From: Elephas maximus indicus
Taxonomy: Eukaryota > Chordata > Mammalia > Proboscidea > Elephantidae
Reading direction: 5' to 3'
Length of the DNA: 64,000 nucleotides
NCBI RefSeq assembly: GCF_024166365.1
Contig: NC_064841.1
Span: 27,892,001-27,956,000 of the forward strand
This document shows positions 1 to 10,422 of this stretch, one piece after another. Positions within the stretch are counted from its first letter, which is position 1, and each line of letters begins with the position of its first letter. Position numbers and translations under genes: made by a program. The notes below the pieces were generated by a model, which worked only from the letters and a program-made list of their open reading frames with translations, did no database searches and was not told the origin of the DNA.

Positions 1-549
1 ACACCTAACTGGGTGGGCTGCAGATGTCCATTAGGCACCATGAGGTGGAGGGATGCCTTACATCTTGGAGCTTGGGTCTGTGCAGTAAGTTAAAGCTAAT
101 GGGCTCTGCTACGCACTACACTTACACACATACACAAGCACACACACGCATACCACCCCACACCCACCGCTCACAGAGAGTGAGATGAGGTAGCTGCCAT
201 ACCAATCAGCTACATCAAGGCCTGGGAACATCAGGCTGACTGATTTGGCAGGATGGCACCTTCCTCCCTCACTGTTCCAGGTGTGGCCTTTCGAAGGCTT
301 CATCCTGAAACAGAACTTCCCCAGAGAGGGGACCATGCCACCGTCACATGTACACACAGCTGCCCACGGCATTCACCACGGCACCCACTCTGCCCTACAC
401 AAACCCTACTCTTGAAGAATTTAAAGTTGCCAAATCAATATCTTATGTAGCCATTTCCCTTTAGACATCAGCAAGAAAAGCCGTAGACACCCTATGGTCA
501 GTTTAAATTTTTAGGGAAATTAACAAGCTTTATTCAATACTATTTGCAG
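1..549 (+). other. TNFSF10: TNFSF10 intron 2 (3' end), no exon seen
   Basis: No coding sequence is recognisable here. The stretch precedes the TNFSF10 exon 3 acceptor and so should be the end of intron 2; exons 1 and 2 (cytoplasmic tail, membrane anchor, stalk) lie upstream of the window. A short CA-rich run (about 118-160) is the only simple repeat. The acceptor at the end reads tatttgcag. Confidence 0.7.
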
Positions 550-592
550 ATGGTTTTGAGAACCTATGAGGAAACCATTCCTACAGGCCAAG
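550..592 (+). CDS. TNFSF10: TNFSF10 (TRAIL) exon 3
   Basis: A 43-nt exon encoding MVLRTYEETIPTGQ plus the first base of the next codon. It matches the human stalk segment MILRTSEETISTVQ from memory, and 43 nt is the length I expect for human exon 3. It is flanked by a good acceptor (tatttgcag) and a donor (ag then gtattt). It encodes part of the extracellular stalk between the membrane anchor and the TNF-homology domain. The open frame runs past the donor into a T-rich intron, which is intron read-through and not protein. The phase (one extra base) fits exon 4, which begins with aa to complete a Glu codon. Confidence 0.93.
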
Positions 593-895
593 GTATTTTT
601 TTTTGTTGTTGTTGCTATTTTAATCTTCTACTGTCAATTTTGTCACAGAGTAAACACCTCTCCATTCTCCTTCTCTCTGCTTCCATTATGCATTCCATCT
701 CTGAACTGCTGCTCCTTATCTCAAGCCACTTGTTGATTCTATTTCCCTCTTTGCACTGGTAGCTGGGAAGCTCAGAACAAAATCAGTGGCCTACCAATGA
801 TCAGAACTTTATTTCATCTTAATCTTATTTTTCCAATGTGAATTTTCCTTTCACCTCAGTCTCTTCACTTACTTTTATCTTCTAATATGCTATAG

Positions 896-1060
896 GAAAC
901 CCTGGTTGCGTAGCGGTTAAGAGCTACAGCTGCTAACAAAAAGGTCGGCAGTTCCAATCCACCAGGCACTCCTTGGAAACTCTACGGGGCAGTTCTGCTC
1001 TGTCTTAGTGGGTCGCTATGAGTCGGAACTGACTTGATGGCACCTAACAACAACAACAAT
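896..1060 (+). repeat. Afrotherian tRNA-derived SINE, full length
   Basis: The copy begins ggaaaccctggttgcgtagc, has the tRNA-like A/B-box region, and ends in the RTE-like tail ggcacctaacaacaacaaca. The octamer tgctatag flanks both sides (889-896 and 1062-1069), a likely target-site duplication. It lies in TNFSF10 intron 3. Confidence 0.88.
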
Positions 1061-1069
1061 GTGCTATAG

Positions 1070-1283
1070 CAACTTGGTGGCTCAGTGGTTAAAGCATTCA
1101 GCTGCTAACCAGATGGTCAATGGTTCGAACCCACCAGGCACTCCATGGGAGAAAGATGTGACACCCTGCTTCCATAAAGATTTACAGCCTTGGAAACCCT
1201 ATGACACATTTCTACTCTGTCCTGTAGGGTCACTATGAGTTGGAATCGACTTAACAGCAGTGAGTTTGCTTTTTTTGGTTTAA
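1070..1283 (+). repeat. Afrotherian SINE, longer subfamily
   Basis: This is a second + strand SINE, immediately after the previous one. It carries the extra block seen in several copies here (gagaaagatgtgacaccctg, then cttccataaagatt) before the shared 3' part (tctactctgtcctgtagggt). It ends with a T-rich tail. Confidence 0.85.
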
Positions 1284-1295
1284 TAGGCTACAAAG

Positions 1296-1510
1296 TGCCT
1301 AGATGGTGCAAACTGTTTGCACTCGACTACTAACCTAAAGGTTGGCAGTTCAAATGCACCGAGTGGCACCATGGAAGAAAGGCCTGGCAATCTGCTTCCA
1401 TAAAGATTATAGCCAAGAAGATCCTATGGTGCATTTCTACTCTGTAACACATGGGGTCACCATGAGTCAGGATCAACCTGACTGCAACGGGTTTAGGTTT
1501 TGCTTTTTGT
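1296..1510 (+). repeat. Afrotherian SINE, diverged longer subfamily
   Basis: This third SINE in a row has the same architecture as the preceding one (tgcttccataaagattatag, then tctactctgtaacacatggg) but with more mismatches, and a tail of gggtttaggttttgcttttt. Together the three form a 615-bp same-orientation cluster in intron 3. Confidence 0.75.
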
Positions 1511-2138
1511 TTGCTTGTTTGTTTCTTTTGGTTTCATATGCCATAAGTAAAAAAAAAAAAAAGAGCCATCTTAAATCCTTGCTGGAACATGGCAGGAAAT
1601 AAAATGAGGCCATGAAAGTTATCCAACTTCTCTGCTTCTCTACCACCAGGCTTTACGCCTTTCTTTATGCATAAGCCACTTGACCCATCATCACTTTCTT
1701 ATCTACCCACTCACAATCCTCATCCTATGGTTCCCATGCCATGGCATCTTCCAGCTCATGGTCAACAGCCTTCTCTTGACACACTTCCTTCTTCCATTCT
1801 GTTGCCCTGGCTGGCCTCTTTAGTCTTCCATCTGGCTCCTTCTATTCCTGACTTTTCACATGGTCGACTCTGCTCATCCTTCATGGCTCATTTAATTGTC
1901 ACCTCTTCAGAGAATCTTTCCCTAACCACATTTCTAACTGGGTTTCCCATACTGCATTATTTCTATCACACTTTCCTTGTTCATTTTCTTTTGTTTGTTT
2001 GTAATCTGTGTCCTGACCCCTTCCCTATTAAAGATCCACAAAGACAAAAAAAAAAAAAAAAAATGTCTTTCTCTCACCTCTTTATGCCCAACTGCAGTGC
2101 AATGGATCACTTTTGGGTGGCCTTTCTCACTATGGCCT

Positions 2139-2880
2139 TGTAACTCACACCCAAGTAATTAGGTGGGACTGTGCAAATAAGGTAATCGTGACCCACCAAG
2201 GGGATTGGTCAGTTTTGCCATCCCCCTAGGCTTAAAATGAGCTATCCCAGGAGTGGGAGGAAAGGATTTCACCATCACCAAGGAAGAAGAGCCAAAAGCA
2301 GAGCACATCCTTTGGACCTGGGATCCCTGCACTAAGAAGTTCCTGGAACCAGGAGACTGAGAGAGTGAGGGAATAACACTGAAGAAGGTGAGAAGCGGTG
2401 GCAGAGAAACAGCAGCAGGAAATGACACAGTGGGCTTCCTGGCCCACAGAGGTAGAAACCTGAGTATCCTTGGACAGGAGGCTTGCTGGTGAAGTAAAGT
2501 GTCTCTGGGCACTTGGTGGACCTAGGCTTGCCAACTCATGGAGGTAGACCTCAATGCCTTCAGGCTGGGCTTACTGGCAGGGTTGGGTGCCTCAGGACAC
2601 TTATCTGCAGAGCTAAAAGAGCTTTGTTACACTTGCCAGAGCAGAGCAGAGGCCAACAGGCCAGAGAGAGTTGTGCCTACAGGCACCACTGAGAAGACAG
2701 TGTCCTGATGGTATCCTGAGCATTCCTGAACCTGAATCCTAAGCTGTTACTTCCCTAGTAAACCCCCTAATCATGAGTATTGTCTGTGAGCTCTGTGTGG
2801 CCATTACAATGAATTATCACACTCAATAGAGAAGTAGAGAGTGCCGTGGGAGGGATGGTTGGTGTCAGAATTGGTAAAGA
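2139..2880 (+). mobile_element. ERV-L-like LTR followed by a tRNA-Leu primer-binding-like site
   Basis: The segment from tgtaactcacacccaagtaa onward has the look of an old ERV-L/MLT2-type LTR. At 2860 it is followed by tggtgtcagaattgg, which resembles the complement of a tRNA-Leu 3' end, the primer site typical of ERV-L. The LTR ends are not exactly defined and no gag or pol frame survives. It lies in TNFSF10 intron 3. Confidence 0.5.
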
Positions 2881-3236
2881 TGGTGGAGAGCGGTGGCATG
2901 TCTGACCTCCACCTCACAGGGATCAACCTTAGGCTGTTGTCTTGATTTTCCTTCACCCTTGTGAAGAGAAAGGAGGTCGTATGTCGCTGCCACACCATTC
3001 TTATACCAGCCCCTAACTCTACCCAGTAGATTCTTAATAAATATTTTTGGAAAGGATAAATAATGAATAAGTAAATAAAATTACTGAATTAAATTTGCTA
3101 TTATTTGGCATTTGCCTCTCATCTCTCTGTTTTCCCATGTTAATGGGCATACAGGCCTGAATACATATACCAGGGACTTACAGTCCTGGGGCACACTAGC
3201 CGGGCAGAGAAGAAAGGATGTCTTCCTGCTTTTCAG

Positions 3237-3660
3237 CTATTTTCATCTGTCATGCGTTCTCTAGAGGAGCAAAACCAGTGAAGTGTATATATAAATATAT
3301 AGACAGAAACATTTCAAGGAAATGGCTAACACAGCTGTGGAGGCTGGCAAGTCCCAAATCTATGGGTCAGGCATCAGTCTGAGGTTTCTACTGACTTACT
3401 GGTTGCAGGGACTGACACATCAGCAGGTCAGGCAGAAAGATGCTAGCTCCTGTCCGAAGAACCGGAGGTCAGAGGACAATGAGTTGGATTTTGGATAGAG
3501 CGGGAAATAGCTTTGCAAAAATGTCCATATATATTAGATGCAAGCCACACCCCCAAGGAAACTCCCCTTACATCAGATCACAAAACAGATGATAATTACA
3601 TAATACTAAGAATCACAGGTTAGCTAGGTTGACACATAACATTAATCAGCACATCATCTA
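3237..3660. repeat. Unclassified interspersed repeat
   Basis: The block starts gttctctagaggagcaaaac with a short TA-rich run, continues through ctggcaagtcccaaatc and aaaatgtccatatatattag, and ends near gttgacacataacatta. I recognise the pattern as a dispersed mammalian repeat, probably LTR-like, but cannot name the family. No coding potential is visible. Confidence 0.4.
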
Positions 3661-4252
3661 ATGCAGTGAACTTTTTCAGCATTTGATAACCCCCATTTTC
3701 CTTTATTGAATATGACACTGAAAAAGAAGACCTGGCACAAGGATTCAAGCATTCTTTCTGCTCATTTTCCCTAAGGTGACAGTGGTAGTCAGAATGTTGA
3801 ACACCCCACCTGTTCAGATAAGACACACCTGGTTCAGTCTATGGTAGGTGCATGTACTACTTTCAATGTTGAAAGAATATTTTTTTCTTATTTGTCCAAT
3901 TAAGTATAGAAATGTACATTTTGTATACCAGGATGTATCTTTGACACTCAAATATACATACTTTCAAGTTTCTTTTCTGGGAGGTGTTTGCCAGAGACAG
4001 GAGGAAATTTCCTTTCTTTAAAATTTGCTTTCAAAGCAAGGCTTTCTCATATCCTTGCAATGACCTCAAATGCCAGATATTTATAATTGGCTTCTGTTAT
4101 TGAATATTGTAAACACTAAGTGTAAAGGTCTAGAGGCAGGCAAGCATTATGAATTATTTAGCAATGGAGAATAAAGGCAAATGGGCACACTAACCTTGGA
4201 ACCTGAGCATTCTGAGGGTAATATATAATTGACTATGCATGCCCATTTTCCT

Positions 4253-4828
4253 TTGATCCACAATCAATGCTCATGGAAGCAGCAGTCAAGAAATCAAATG
4301 ACGTATTGCATTAGACAAATCTGCTCCTCTTTCAAATGTTAAAAAATGAAGATGTCACTTTGAGGACTGAAGTGCACCTGACTCAAGCCATGGTATTTTC
4401 AATTGCCTCATATGCATGTGAAAGCTGAACAATGAATAAGAAGACTGAAGAAGAATCCATGCCTTTGAATAAGGGTGTTGGCAAAGAATATTGAATATAC
4501 CATGGACTGCCAAAAGAATGAACAAATTTGTCTTAGAAGAAGTACAGCCAGAATGCTTCTTAGAAGAGAGGATGGTGAGACTTTGTCTCACATAACTTGG
4601 ACAAGTTATCAGGAGGAACAAGTCCCTGGAGAAGGTCATCATGCTTCAGAAAGTAGAAGGTCAACGAAAAAGAGGAAGACCCTCAATGAGATGGATTGAC
4701 ACAGTGGCTGTAACAATGGGTTCAAACATAGCAATGATTGTGAAGATGGCATAGTACTGGGCAGTGCTTCACTCTGTTGTACATAGGGTCACTATGAGTC
4801 AGAATTGACTCGACAGCACCTAACAACA
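4253..4828 (+). mobile_element. RTE LINE, 5'-truncated 3' end
   Basis: This is the C-terminal part of an RTE reverse transcriptase ORF plus the short 3' end. It aligns by eye with the copies at 10752-11756 and, reversed, at 19076-22314. The frame is broken by stops and indels. It ends agtcagaattgactcgacag then cacctaacaaca, the sequence that also forms the SINE tails. It lies in TNFSF10 intron 3. Confidence 0.85.
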
Positions 4829-4988
4829 TGCGTCCCCATGACATGGTTTGTCTTCAGCATCCTATAAATGTGCACCCATTCTGAATAATTAACAACTAAT
4901 ACCAAATAGGTGGGGGAGAGATTCTTATTTCCCATTCATTCTTCCTCCATGGAATGCTTTTTTTTTTTTCAAATCTTCGATCTATCAT

Positions 4989-5490
4989 TCTTTTTTTTTT
5001 TTTTTAATGTACTTTAGACGAAAGTTTACAGCTCAACTTAATTTCACATACAAAAATTTATACACATATTGTTATGTGATGTTAGTTGCAATCCCACAAC
5101 CCTGGGTTTCTTGCGTCCATTCAACCAGTTCCTGTGCCTTCCTGCATTCTCATCCTGCCTCCAGACAGGAGCTGCCCATTTGGTCTCGTGTATCTGGTTG
5201 AACTAAGAAACACACTCTTCATGAGTATTATTTTATGTTTTATAGTCCAGCCTAGTCTTTGCTGGAAGAGTGGGCTTCAGGAATGGTTTTAGTTCTGGAT
5301 TAACAGAGCTTTCAGGGGCCATAGTTTCCGGGATTCCTCCAGGCTCCTCTGTGGAATTTTATCACCTCCTTTCAGTTCCCTCTTCTACTAGCTTAATCCC
5401 AACCAATCATAATAGTCTCATAATTTGCTTGGCAGCCTCCAGTCCTGTTACTTTCTATCCACCACCTTCTAGCCATCAAATCTTACTGTG
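4989..5490 (-). repeat. Minus-strand retroelement 3' end with poly-T start
   Basis: A poly-T run (4990-5005) precedes unique-looking sequence, as expected for a poly(A)-tailed element inserted in reverse. The family is unassigned; a lineage-specific L1 3' UTR is my best guess. No protein-coding signal is seen. Confidence 0.4.
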
Positions 5491-5539
5491 AGATAGGTTG
5501 GCATAAAACACAACCCATATCTCTTCACTTCCCTCATCT

Positions 5540-6290
5540 TTCAGAGTCTCTTCATGTCCTGTAAAGTCCAAACCTCTTAGACTTGTATTCAAAATCCTCC
5601 ACAATTTGACTCCTCATTCAGCCTGGAACTAAACTCTTCCTATGCCTTTGTCCCAAGCTTGCTTTGTGCATCCTGCCTCAGGCCTCTATTCAATCTCTCT
5701 GGAAATGCCTTTCTCCCATCTCTGTGGGCCCAAATCCACCCATCTTTACCCTGTTCAAGCTTTTGTTCTCGCACCTTGAACACTTTCTTGTTACATTTGT
5801 TCATGATTCTTTTTCCTTTTTCCTGAGGACTGCCTGACACAGTAAGTGAATGAGAGGACCTTCAAAACCAAAAACCAAACCCATTGCCAATGAGCTAATT
5901 CCGACTCACAGCGACCCTACAGGACAGAGTGGAACTTCCCTATAGGGTTTCCAAGGGGTGGCTGGTGGATTCAAACCGCTGACCTTTTGGTTAGCAGCCT
6001 AGCTCTTAACTACTGTACTACTAGGGCTCTGAAAGGACCTCAGCACCATCTTATTCACAACCCTCTTCTGACATCTCTCCAATAAATAGGATTCTTTCCC
6101 TCCTCTGAACACCCAACAGCCTTTATTTTTATTCCTTATACGTAGATTATTTTCCCTTTCTAAGTTATGTCTTTGCTAAAAGACTGTTAAGCCCTTTGAG
6201 GGCTCAGTCAACATAATCGATATCTGATTAATTATTGTTGCCCCTGCATAGGAATGTTTATTTCATGAAAGAATAAATCTTATAACCAAT
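5540..6290 (-). repeat. L2 LINE 3' end (interrupted by a SINE)
   Basis: Both halves, about 5540-5855 and 6055-6290, show the pyrimidine-rich, degenerate 3' end of an L2 element in reverse, for example gaaatgcctttctcccatct and aagccctttgagggctcagt. It is old and non-coding. A SINE at 5861-6030 splits it. Confidence 0.55.
5861..6030 (-). repeat. Afrotherian SINE
   Basis: A reverse copy: the tail aaccaaacccattgccaatg, the core gaccctacaggacagagtgg, and the head ttggttagcagcctagctct are in the expected order. Confidence 0.88.
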
Positions 6291-7003
6291 ATAAGCACAC
6301 TTGGGAAGTTTGAGCTGATTTTTTTTTTTTTTTTAAGATAGTAGTTTGTTGAATTTGCATTCTTTTAGGCTGCTCTGAAATACCTTGGGTGGTGGTCAAT
6401 AGAAGTTGATTATTTATTTTGATACAATGAATTAGCAACTCATATGCTCATATACTGAGCATCGTGACCAAGATGTCAATTCGTATTCCTTCAGAGGGGC
6501 AAATGACTGTTGGATACCAGTTTGTAGCATCTATGGGCTGTTGTTATCATTGCTGTTCATTTAGAATCAGTAGAGTTAGCAAAGAGGAAAAAACAACTGA
6601 GATGACAAAAAGTTGGTACCACACTGATTTTATCTATATATAACTTATAGTAGAATTTTGCAATAACTGGTTGTTAGAACACGTTAAAGCACTTGGCAGG
6701 ATTATTACAAGTACACAGTTATTTTCTAAAGAGGGGCCAGAATCTTCACATTTTTATATGCTATTTGGGTCTTACCTCTGCAATGTTGATACGTTGTGAT
6801 CCATATGACTGCTTATTCTGGTCATCTTTTAAAATTAAACATAAACTGAAGTAGATTGGCCATCATATTAAAATGTAGGCTGTTTTATGAAAACCCACGG
6901 CATCAATTTTGGAAAGCCATTATGTGTACAACAGCTGTGAACAGCAACGTCTTTGAGAAGTAGTTGGACAAGTTCAGGTGATTCTTGGACATTTCTCTTT
7001 TAG

Positions 7004-7108
7004 AAAAGCAACAAGATATTCCTTACCTAGGAAGAGAAAGACATCTTCCAAGAGTAGCAGCTCACATAACTGGAAGTAGTCGGAGACCCAGCACATCCTC
7101 AGCTCCAG
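7004..7108 (+). CDS. TNFSF10: TNFSF10 (TRAIL) exon 4
   Basis: A 105-nt exon between the acceptor tttctcttttag and the donor gtaagag. It starts in the phase left by exon 3 and ends one base into the next codon, matching exon 5. It encodes EKQQDIPYLGRERHLPRVAA, then HITGSSRRPSTSSAP. RVAAHITG marks the first strand of the TNF-homology domain; the following Ser/Arg/Pro-rich part is the AA'' loop. The length equals human residue for residue. Compared with human, the residue at position 114 (start of the usual soluble form) is Gly not Val, and the RGR of the loop is changed. The splice sites and conserved core make this a confident call. Confidence 0.95.
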
Positions 7109-7587
7109 GTAAGAGAAAGAAAAATTGTGTGATTTAAAAGAAGGCAATAGAAGAATTATTCCAAACAATTTATTATTTTACTTTTAGCTAAGCCTGAAAC
7201 ATTCATATTGCAATCTACAAAATGCTCAGTGGTAACCAGGGTTGCAGACTGACTATTTTCAGGAGCAAGTTTATGAACTCAATTACTCCCAGGGTATAGC
7301 TGGCCTCTGGAAAATTATGAAATGAAAGAACTTTGTCTTTGAGGTTCCCAGGATCCTGTTTTTGCATTTACTCTTCTTCTTTAAAGTAGTTTTTGTCTCT
7401 CTTATGATTATCTCCTTCTTTGCACTCCCATCAAATTGTCCTCTCTTCAAAGACTCTAAGTCATTTCCCTTCACTAGGAATCATTAGGTTATGGCACCTA
7501 ATGGCAATTGTGTTAAGTTTCACAATAGGAAGTTGCCAATATTTGACCATCTTTCATTTGTAGAAATGTTAGTTTCATGTACTCGCG

Positions 7588-7740
7588 TACCCATTGCTTT
7601 TGTGTCGATTCTGACTCATCGCAACCGTACAGGACAGAGTAGAACTGCCCCATAGAATTTCCAAGAAACACTTGGCGGATTCAAACTGCTGACCTTTTGG
7701 TTAGCAGCCATAGCACTTAACCACTACACCACCAGGGTTT
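7588..7740 (-). repeat. Afrotherian SINE
   Basis: A reverse copy with the core caggacagagtagaactgcc, then ttttggttagcagccatagc, ending accaccagggttttc. It lies in TNFSF10 intron 4. Confidence 0.88.
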
Positions 7741-7794
7741 TCAAATTTCATATAGTTTAGCTAAATATGTTAAGCCTAATTTTAACTATATAAA

Positions 7795-8020
7795 AGGTGC
7801 CAGTATAGTGTTACAGTTTAGTGCATGAGCCTTACAATATGAATATTCGGGTTGGAATCCCAGCTCCTCCTCAGCTAGATTTACATTTTGAGCAAGCGAT
7901 TTAATCAAATTAAGCTTCACTTTGTTCATACGCAAAATGGTGATAACTTTAACTCAAAAAGTGGTGAAGATTAATAATAAGTAATATAGTAAGCACTCAG
8001 TAAACAGTCACTTCTGTTAT
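7795..8020 (+). repeat. MIR SINE
   Basis: This is an ancient MIR in forward orientation: cagtatagtgttacagttta, then ggaatcccagctcctcctca, a gcaaaatggtgataac core and gtaagcactcagtaaacagt near the end. Confidence 0.75.
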
Positions 8021-8109
8021 TATGAAAGTTTCTGTGCTAAGTCAAAGAAACTTCAAAGATCAGTTAGTGGATGAAAGGGGTCTATTTCTGGGAAGTTGCC
8101 TTCCTGCTA

Positions 8110-8615
8110 CAGGTTTCCCCCGCTATCCAAAAGTACAGGGCTCCTGTGAAACTTTTTGTAAGCCAAAATGGCATAAAGTGAAGAAGCAATTACCATTAAT
8201 TTATATGGGAAAAAAATTTTGAGCATTCCCAGACCCAAAAAATAACCTACCAAATAACTCACTAAATCTAAAATGATAACTACACAGCCTATATAAGGTA
8301 GAAATAATGTATGTATAGCGCAGTTTCACAGACACAGTTTAAAGCCATGGCAGCTTGGTGCCGAGTGTAGCTCCGAGGAAGAAGCTTGGCTAGCCACTCT
8401 TGCTGCTCGGGGGGGTGCACTGCCCCTTTCAAGGCTCACTGCAAAACAAACACTGAATGCTATTTCTGCTTTTCACCGTTTTTCATAAAAATGAAAATCC
8501 TCTTCAGATTTCTTTTGGTTAGCAAAAACAGGTACTAATGTAAAAAAAAAATATATATATATATATTAAAAGCAAAGTGGTGTAAAATCAACTTTCGAAA
8601 AGTGGGAGATACCTG
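8110..8615. mobile_element. Non-autonomous Tigger/Tc1-like DNA transposon (MITE)
   Basis: The 506-bp element has inverted ends: it starts caggtttcccccgctatcc and ends aagtgggagatacctg, whose reverse complement is caggtatctcccactt. It is bounded by TA on both sides (8108-8109 and 8616-8617), the target duplication of the Tc1/mariner/pogo superfamily. No transposase frame is present. It lies in TNFSF10 intron 4, about 800 bp before exon 5. Confidence 0.78.
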
Positions 8616-9405
8616 TATTCCTGAACTCATGTTTTATAGATGATTGGCATATTTCTACCTAAGATTAAGATCATTATTACTACGTTGCTGTTAACCATTC
8701 ATCGACAAATATACTAGTTGTTTTAAGCTCTTAAAAAACTAAATTTTGCACAAATCATGGAGACGGACCAAATTTAAAAACACATCTTTTTTTTTTTTTG
8801 GTAGGTCCCTTTTTCATTCAAAGTCTTTGAGGGTTTAAGATTCAAAGATCTAGAGATCTTTAAATCTGGGTCCACTTTACCAAACATGTGCCCTCTCTTT
8901 TTTTGGATTAGGGCTGCCTTCTGCTTTGGTAGTGGCTTTGACTCTGGAAAGCTGAGCAAGACCTAGGAGGGAACCTAGAGTATAACAAGAAGCTCTGAGC
9001 AATAGATCCTTTCTTTTGATTTCCTTTTAGGTTGTCTGTTTGAGATCACCAGCACAGGAAGGGAGCGGGGTCTCAGGACAGAAGTTCTTTCTAGAGGAAA
9101 GATTCTATGTTGAGTAGACTATCCCCTGTGCCACCTAAGTGTGGCAGATATAGCATAAGTGACAGATGTCATATAGATAATCAAGGGACTCCCAATAGGT
9201 CACAGTGAGACAGGAGCCACCCAATAGAATGTGACTAGAATTTAGAATCCACTTAAGGTTGAAGGAGCAAGTAGTTTTATACTACTTTGATATTCTTTGT
9301 GTATACACATACACACAGAAATGCTGGTCACAGCTGTGGGAAACTTCGCTTTGCTACAAATTCCTGTTAATATAGTTCTCTCTTTTTTCACTAACCACTA
9401 TCTAG

Positions 9406-9854
9406 GCTCCTGGAATGAAAAAGCTTTGGGCCAGAAAATAAAGAGCTGGGAGTCATCAAGGAAAGGACATTCGTTCCTGAACAATTTGCACTTGAGAAAT
9501 GGAGAGCTGGTTATCCATCAAACGGGGTTCTATTACATCTATTCGCAAACATATTTTCGATTTCAGGAAGAAGAAGCTGTGGGAACTGTTTCAACGGCAG
9601 AACACAGAAAGAAAAACAAACAAATGGTACAATATATTTACAAATACACAAGTTATCCTGACCCTATACTACTGATGAAAAGTGCTAGAAATAGTTGCTG
9701 GTCTAAAGACTCAGAATATGGACTCTATTCCATCTATCAAGGAGGAATATTTGAGCTTAAAGAAAATGACAGGATTTTTGTCTCTGTAACTAATGGACAG
9801 TTGATTGACATGGACCAAGAAGCCAGTTTTTTTGGGGCCTTTTTAATTGGCTAG
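9406..9854 (+). CDS. TNFSF10: TNFSF10 (TRAIL) exon 5, coding part, to stop
   Basis: Terminal coding exon of TRAIL, the TNF-superfamily ligand that trimerises and binds death receptors DR4/DR5 (and decoys) to trigger apoptosis. It follows the acceptor ctaaccactatctag; the first codon is split with exon 4 (g|gc). It encodes GSWNEKALGQKIKSWESS onward to the C-terminal SFFGAFLIG. Visible family features are the strand NLHLRNGELVIHQTGFYYIY, the zinc-binding Cys in KSARNSCWSKD (Cys230 in human) and GLYSIYQGGIFELKENDRIF. From the exon boundary it has 148 residues where human has 141; the 7 extra lie between YFRFQEE and KQMVQYIY, a segment close to the receptor interface. Human Arg149 is Gln here. 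The stop (TAG, 9852-9854) lies exactly at a SINE junction. The open frame upstream of 9406 is intron. Confidence 0.97.
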
Positions 9855-10020
9855 CTGGTTGCTGTCAAGTTGATTCCAACTCATAGTGGCCCTACTGGAC
9901 AAAGTAGGACTTCCCCATAGGGTTTCCAAGGCTGTTATCTTTACAGAAGCAGACTGCCACATCTTTCTCCTGCAGAACAGCTGGTGGGTTTGAACCTCGA
10001 AACTTTCGGTTAGTTGCTCC
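9854..10020 (-). repeat. Afrotherian SINE inserted at the TNFSF10 stop codon
   Basis: This is a reverse SINE of the longer subfamily (gggtttccaaggctgttatc, then ctttacagaagcagactgcc). A 12-bp direct repeat flanks it: tttaattggcta at 9842-9853 and tttaactggcta at 10021-10032, one mismatch. The left repeat contains the last TRAIL codons and the TA of the stop codon; the G of TAG is the first base after the repeat. Confidence 0.88.
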
Positions 10021-10157
10021 TTTAACTGGCTACGTGATCTGCAAAGAAAAACAATCCCCCAGACGTGACCATTCACTTTTGTGACCTTTCAGTTTTGTTT
10101 TTGTTTTGTTTTTCACAGATCTAGGAGATTCTGTACTTCAAAATAATTTTGCAGTGA

Positions 10158-10422
10158 GGAGCCCTGGTGGCACAGTGGTTAAGTACTTGGCTCTTAACTG
10201 AAAGGTCAGTGGTTTGACTCCAACAGCTGCTCTGTGGGAGAAAGATATGGCAGTCTGCTTCTGTAAAGATTTCAGCCTTGGAAACCCTATGGGGCAGTTT
10301 TACTCTGTCCTATAGGGTCGCAATGAGTCAGAATCAACTCGATGGCAACAGGTTTTTTGTTTTTGTATAGAGTCACAATAAAGTTGGAAGAGACTTGACG
10401 GCAATGGGTTTGGTTTGGTTTG
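10158..10422 (+). repeat. Afrotherian SINE with doubled 3' part, in TNFSF10 3' UTR
   Basis: The copy begins ggagccctggtggcacagtg and has the long internal block (gagaaagatatggcagtctg). It then shows two successive versions of the 3' end: gtcgcaatgagtcagaatca and, about 60 bp later, gtcacaataaagttggaaga. It ends in repeated ggttt. Confidence 0.88.
10377..10382 (+). promoter_or_regulatory. Candidate SINE-borne poly(A) signal in TNFSF10 3' UTR
   Basis: AATAAA within the second copy of the SINE 3' part (gtcacaataaagttgg). It lies about 520 bp after the stop codon and upstream of the conserved 3' UTR block at 10423-10530, so its use would remove that block. Use is unproven. Confidence 0.3.

Noticed and set aside
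1667..2143. 158-codon frame in TNFSF10 intron 3
   Set aside because: Pyrimidine-rich, low-complexity, passes through a poly-A run and into an LTR-like repeat. No homology recognised.
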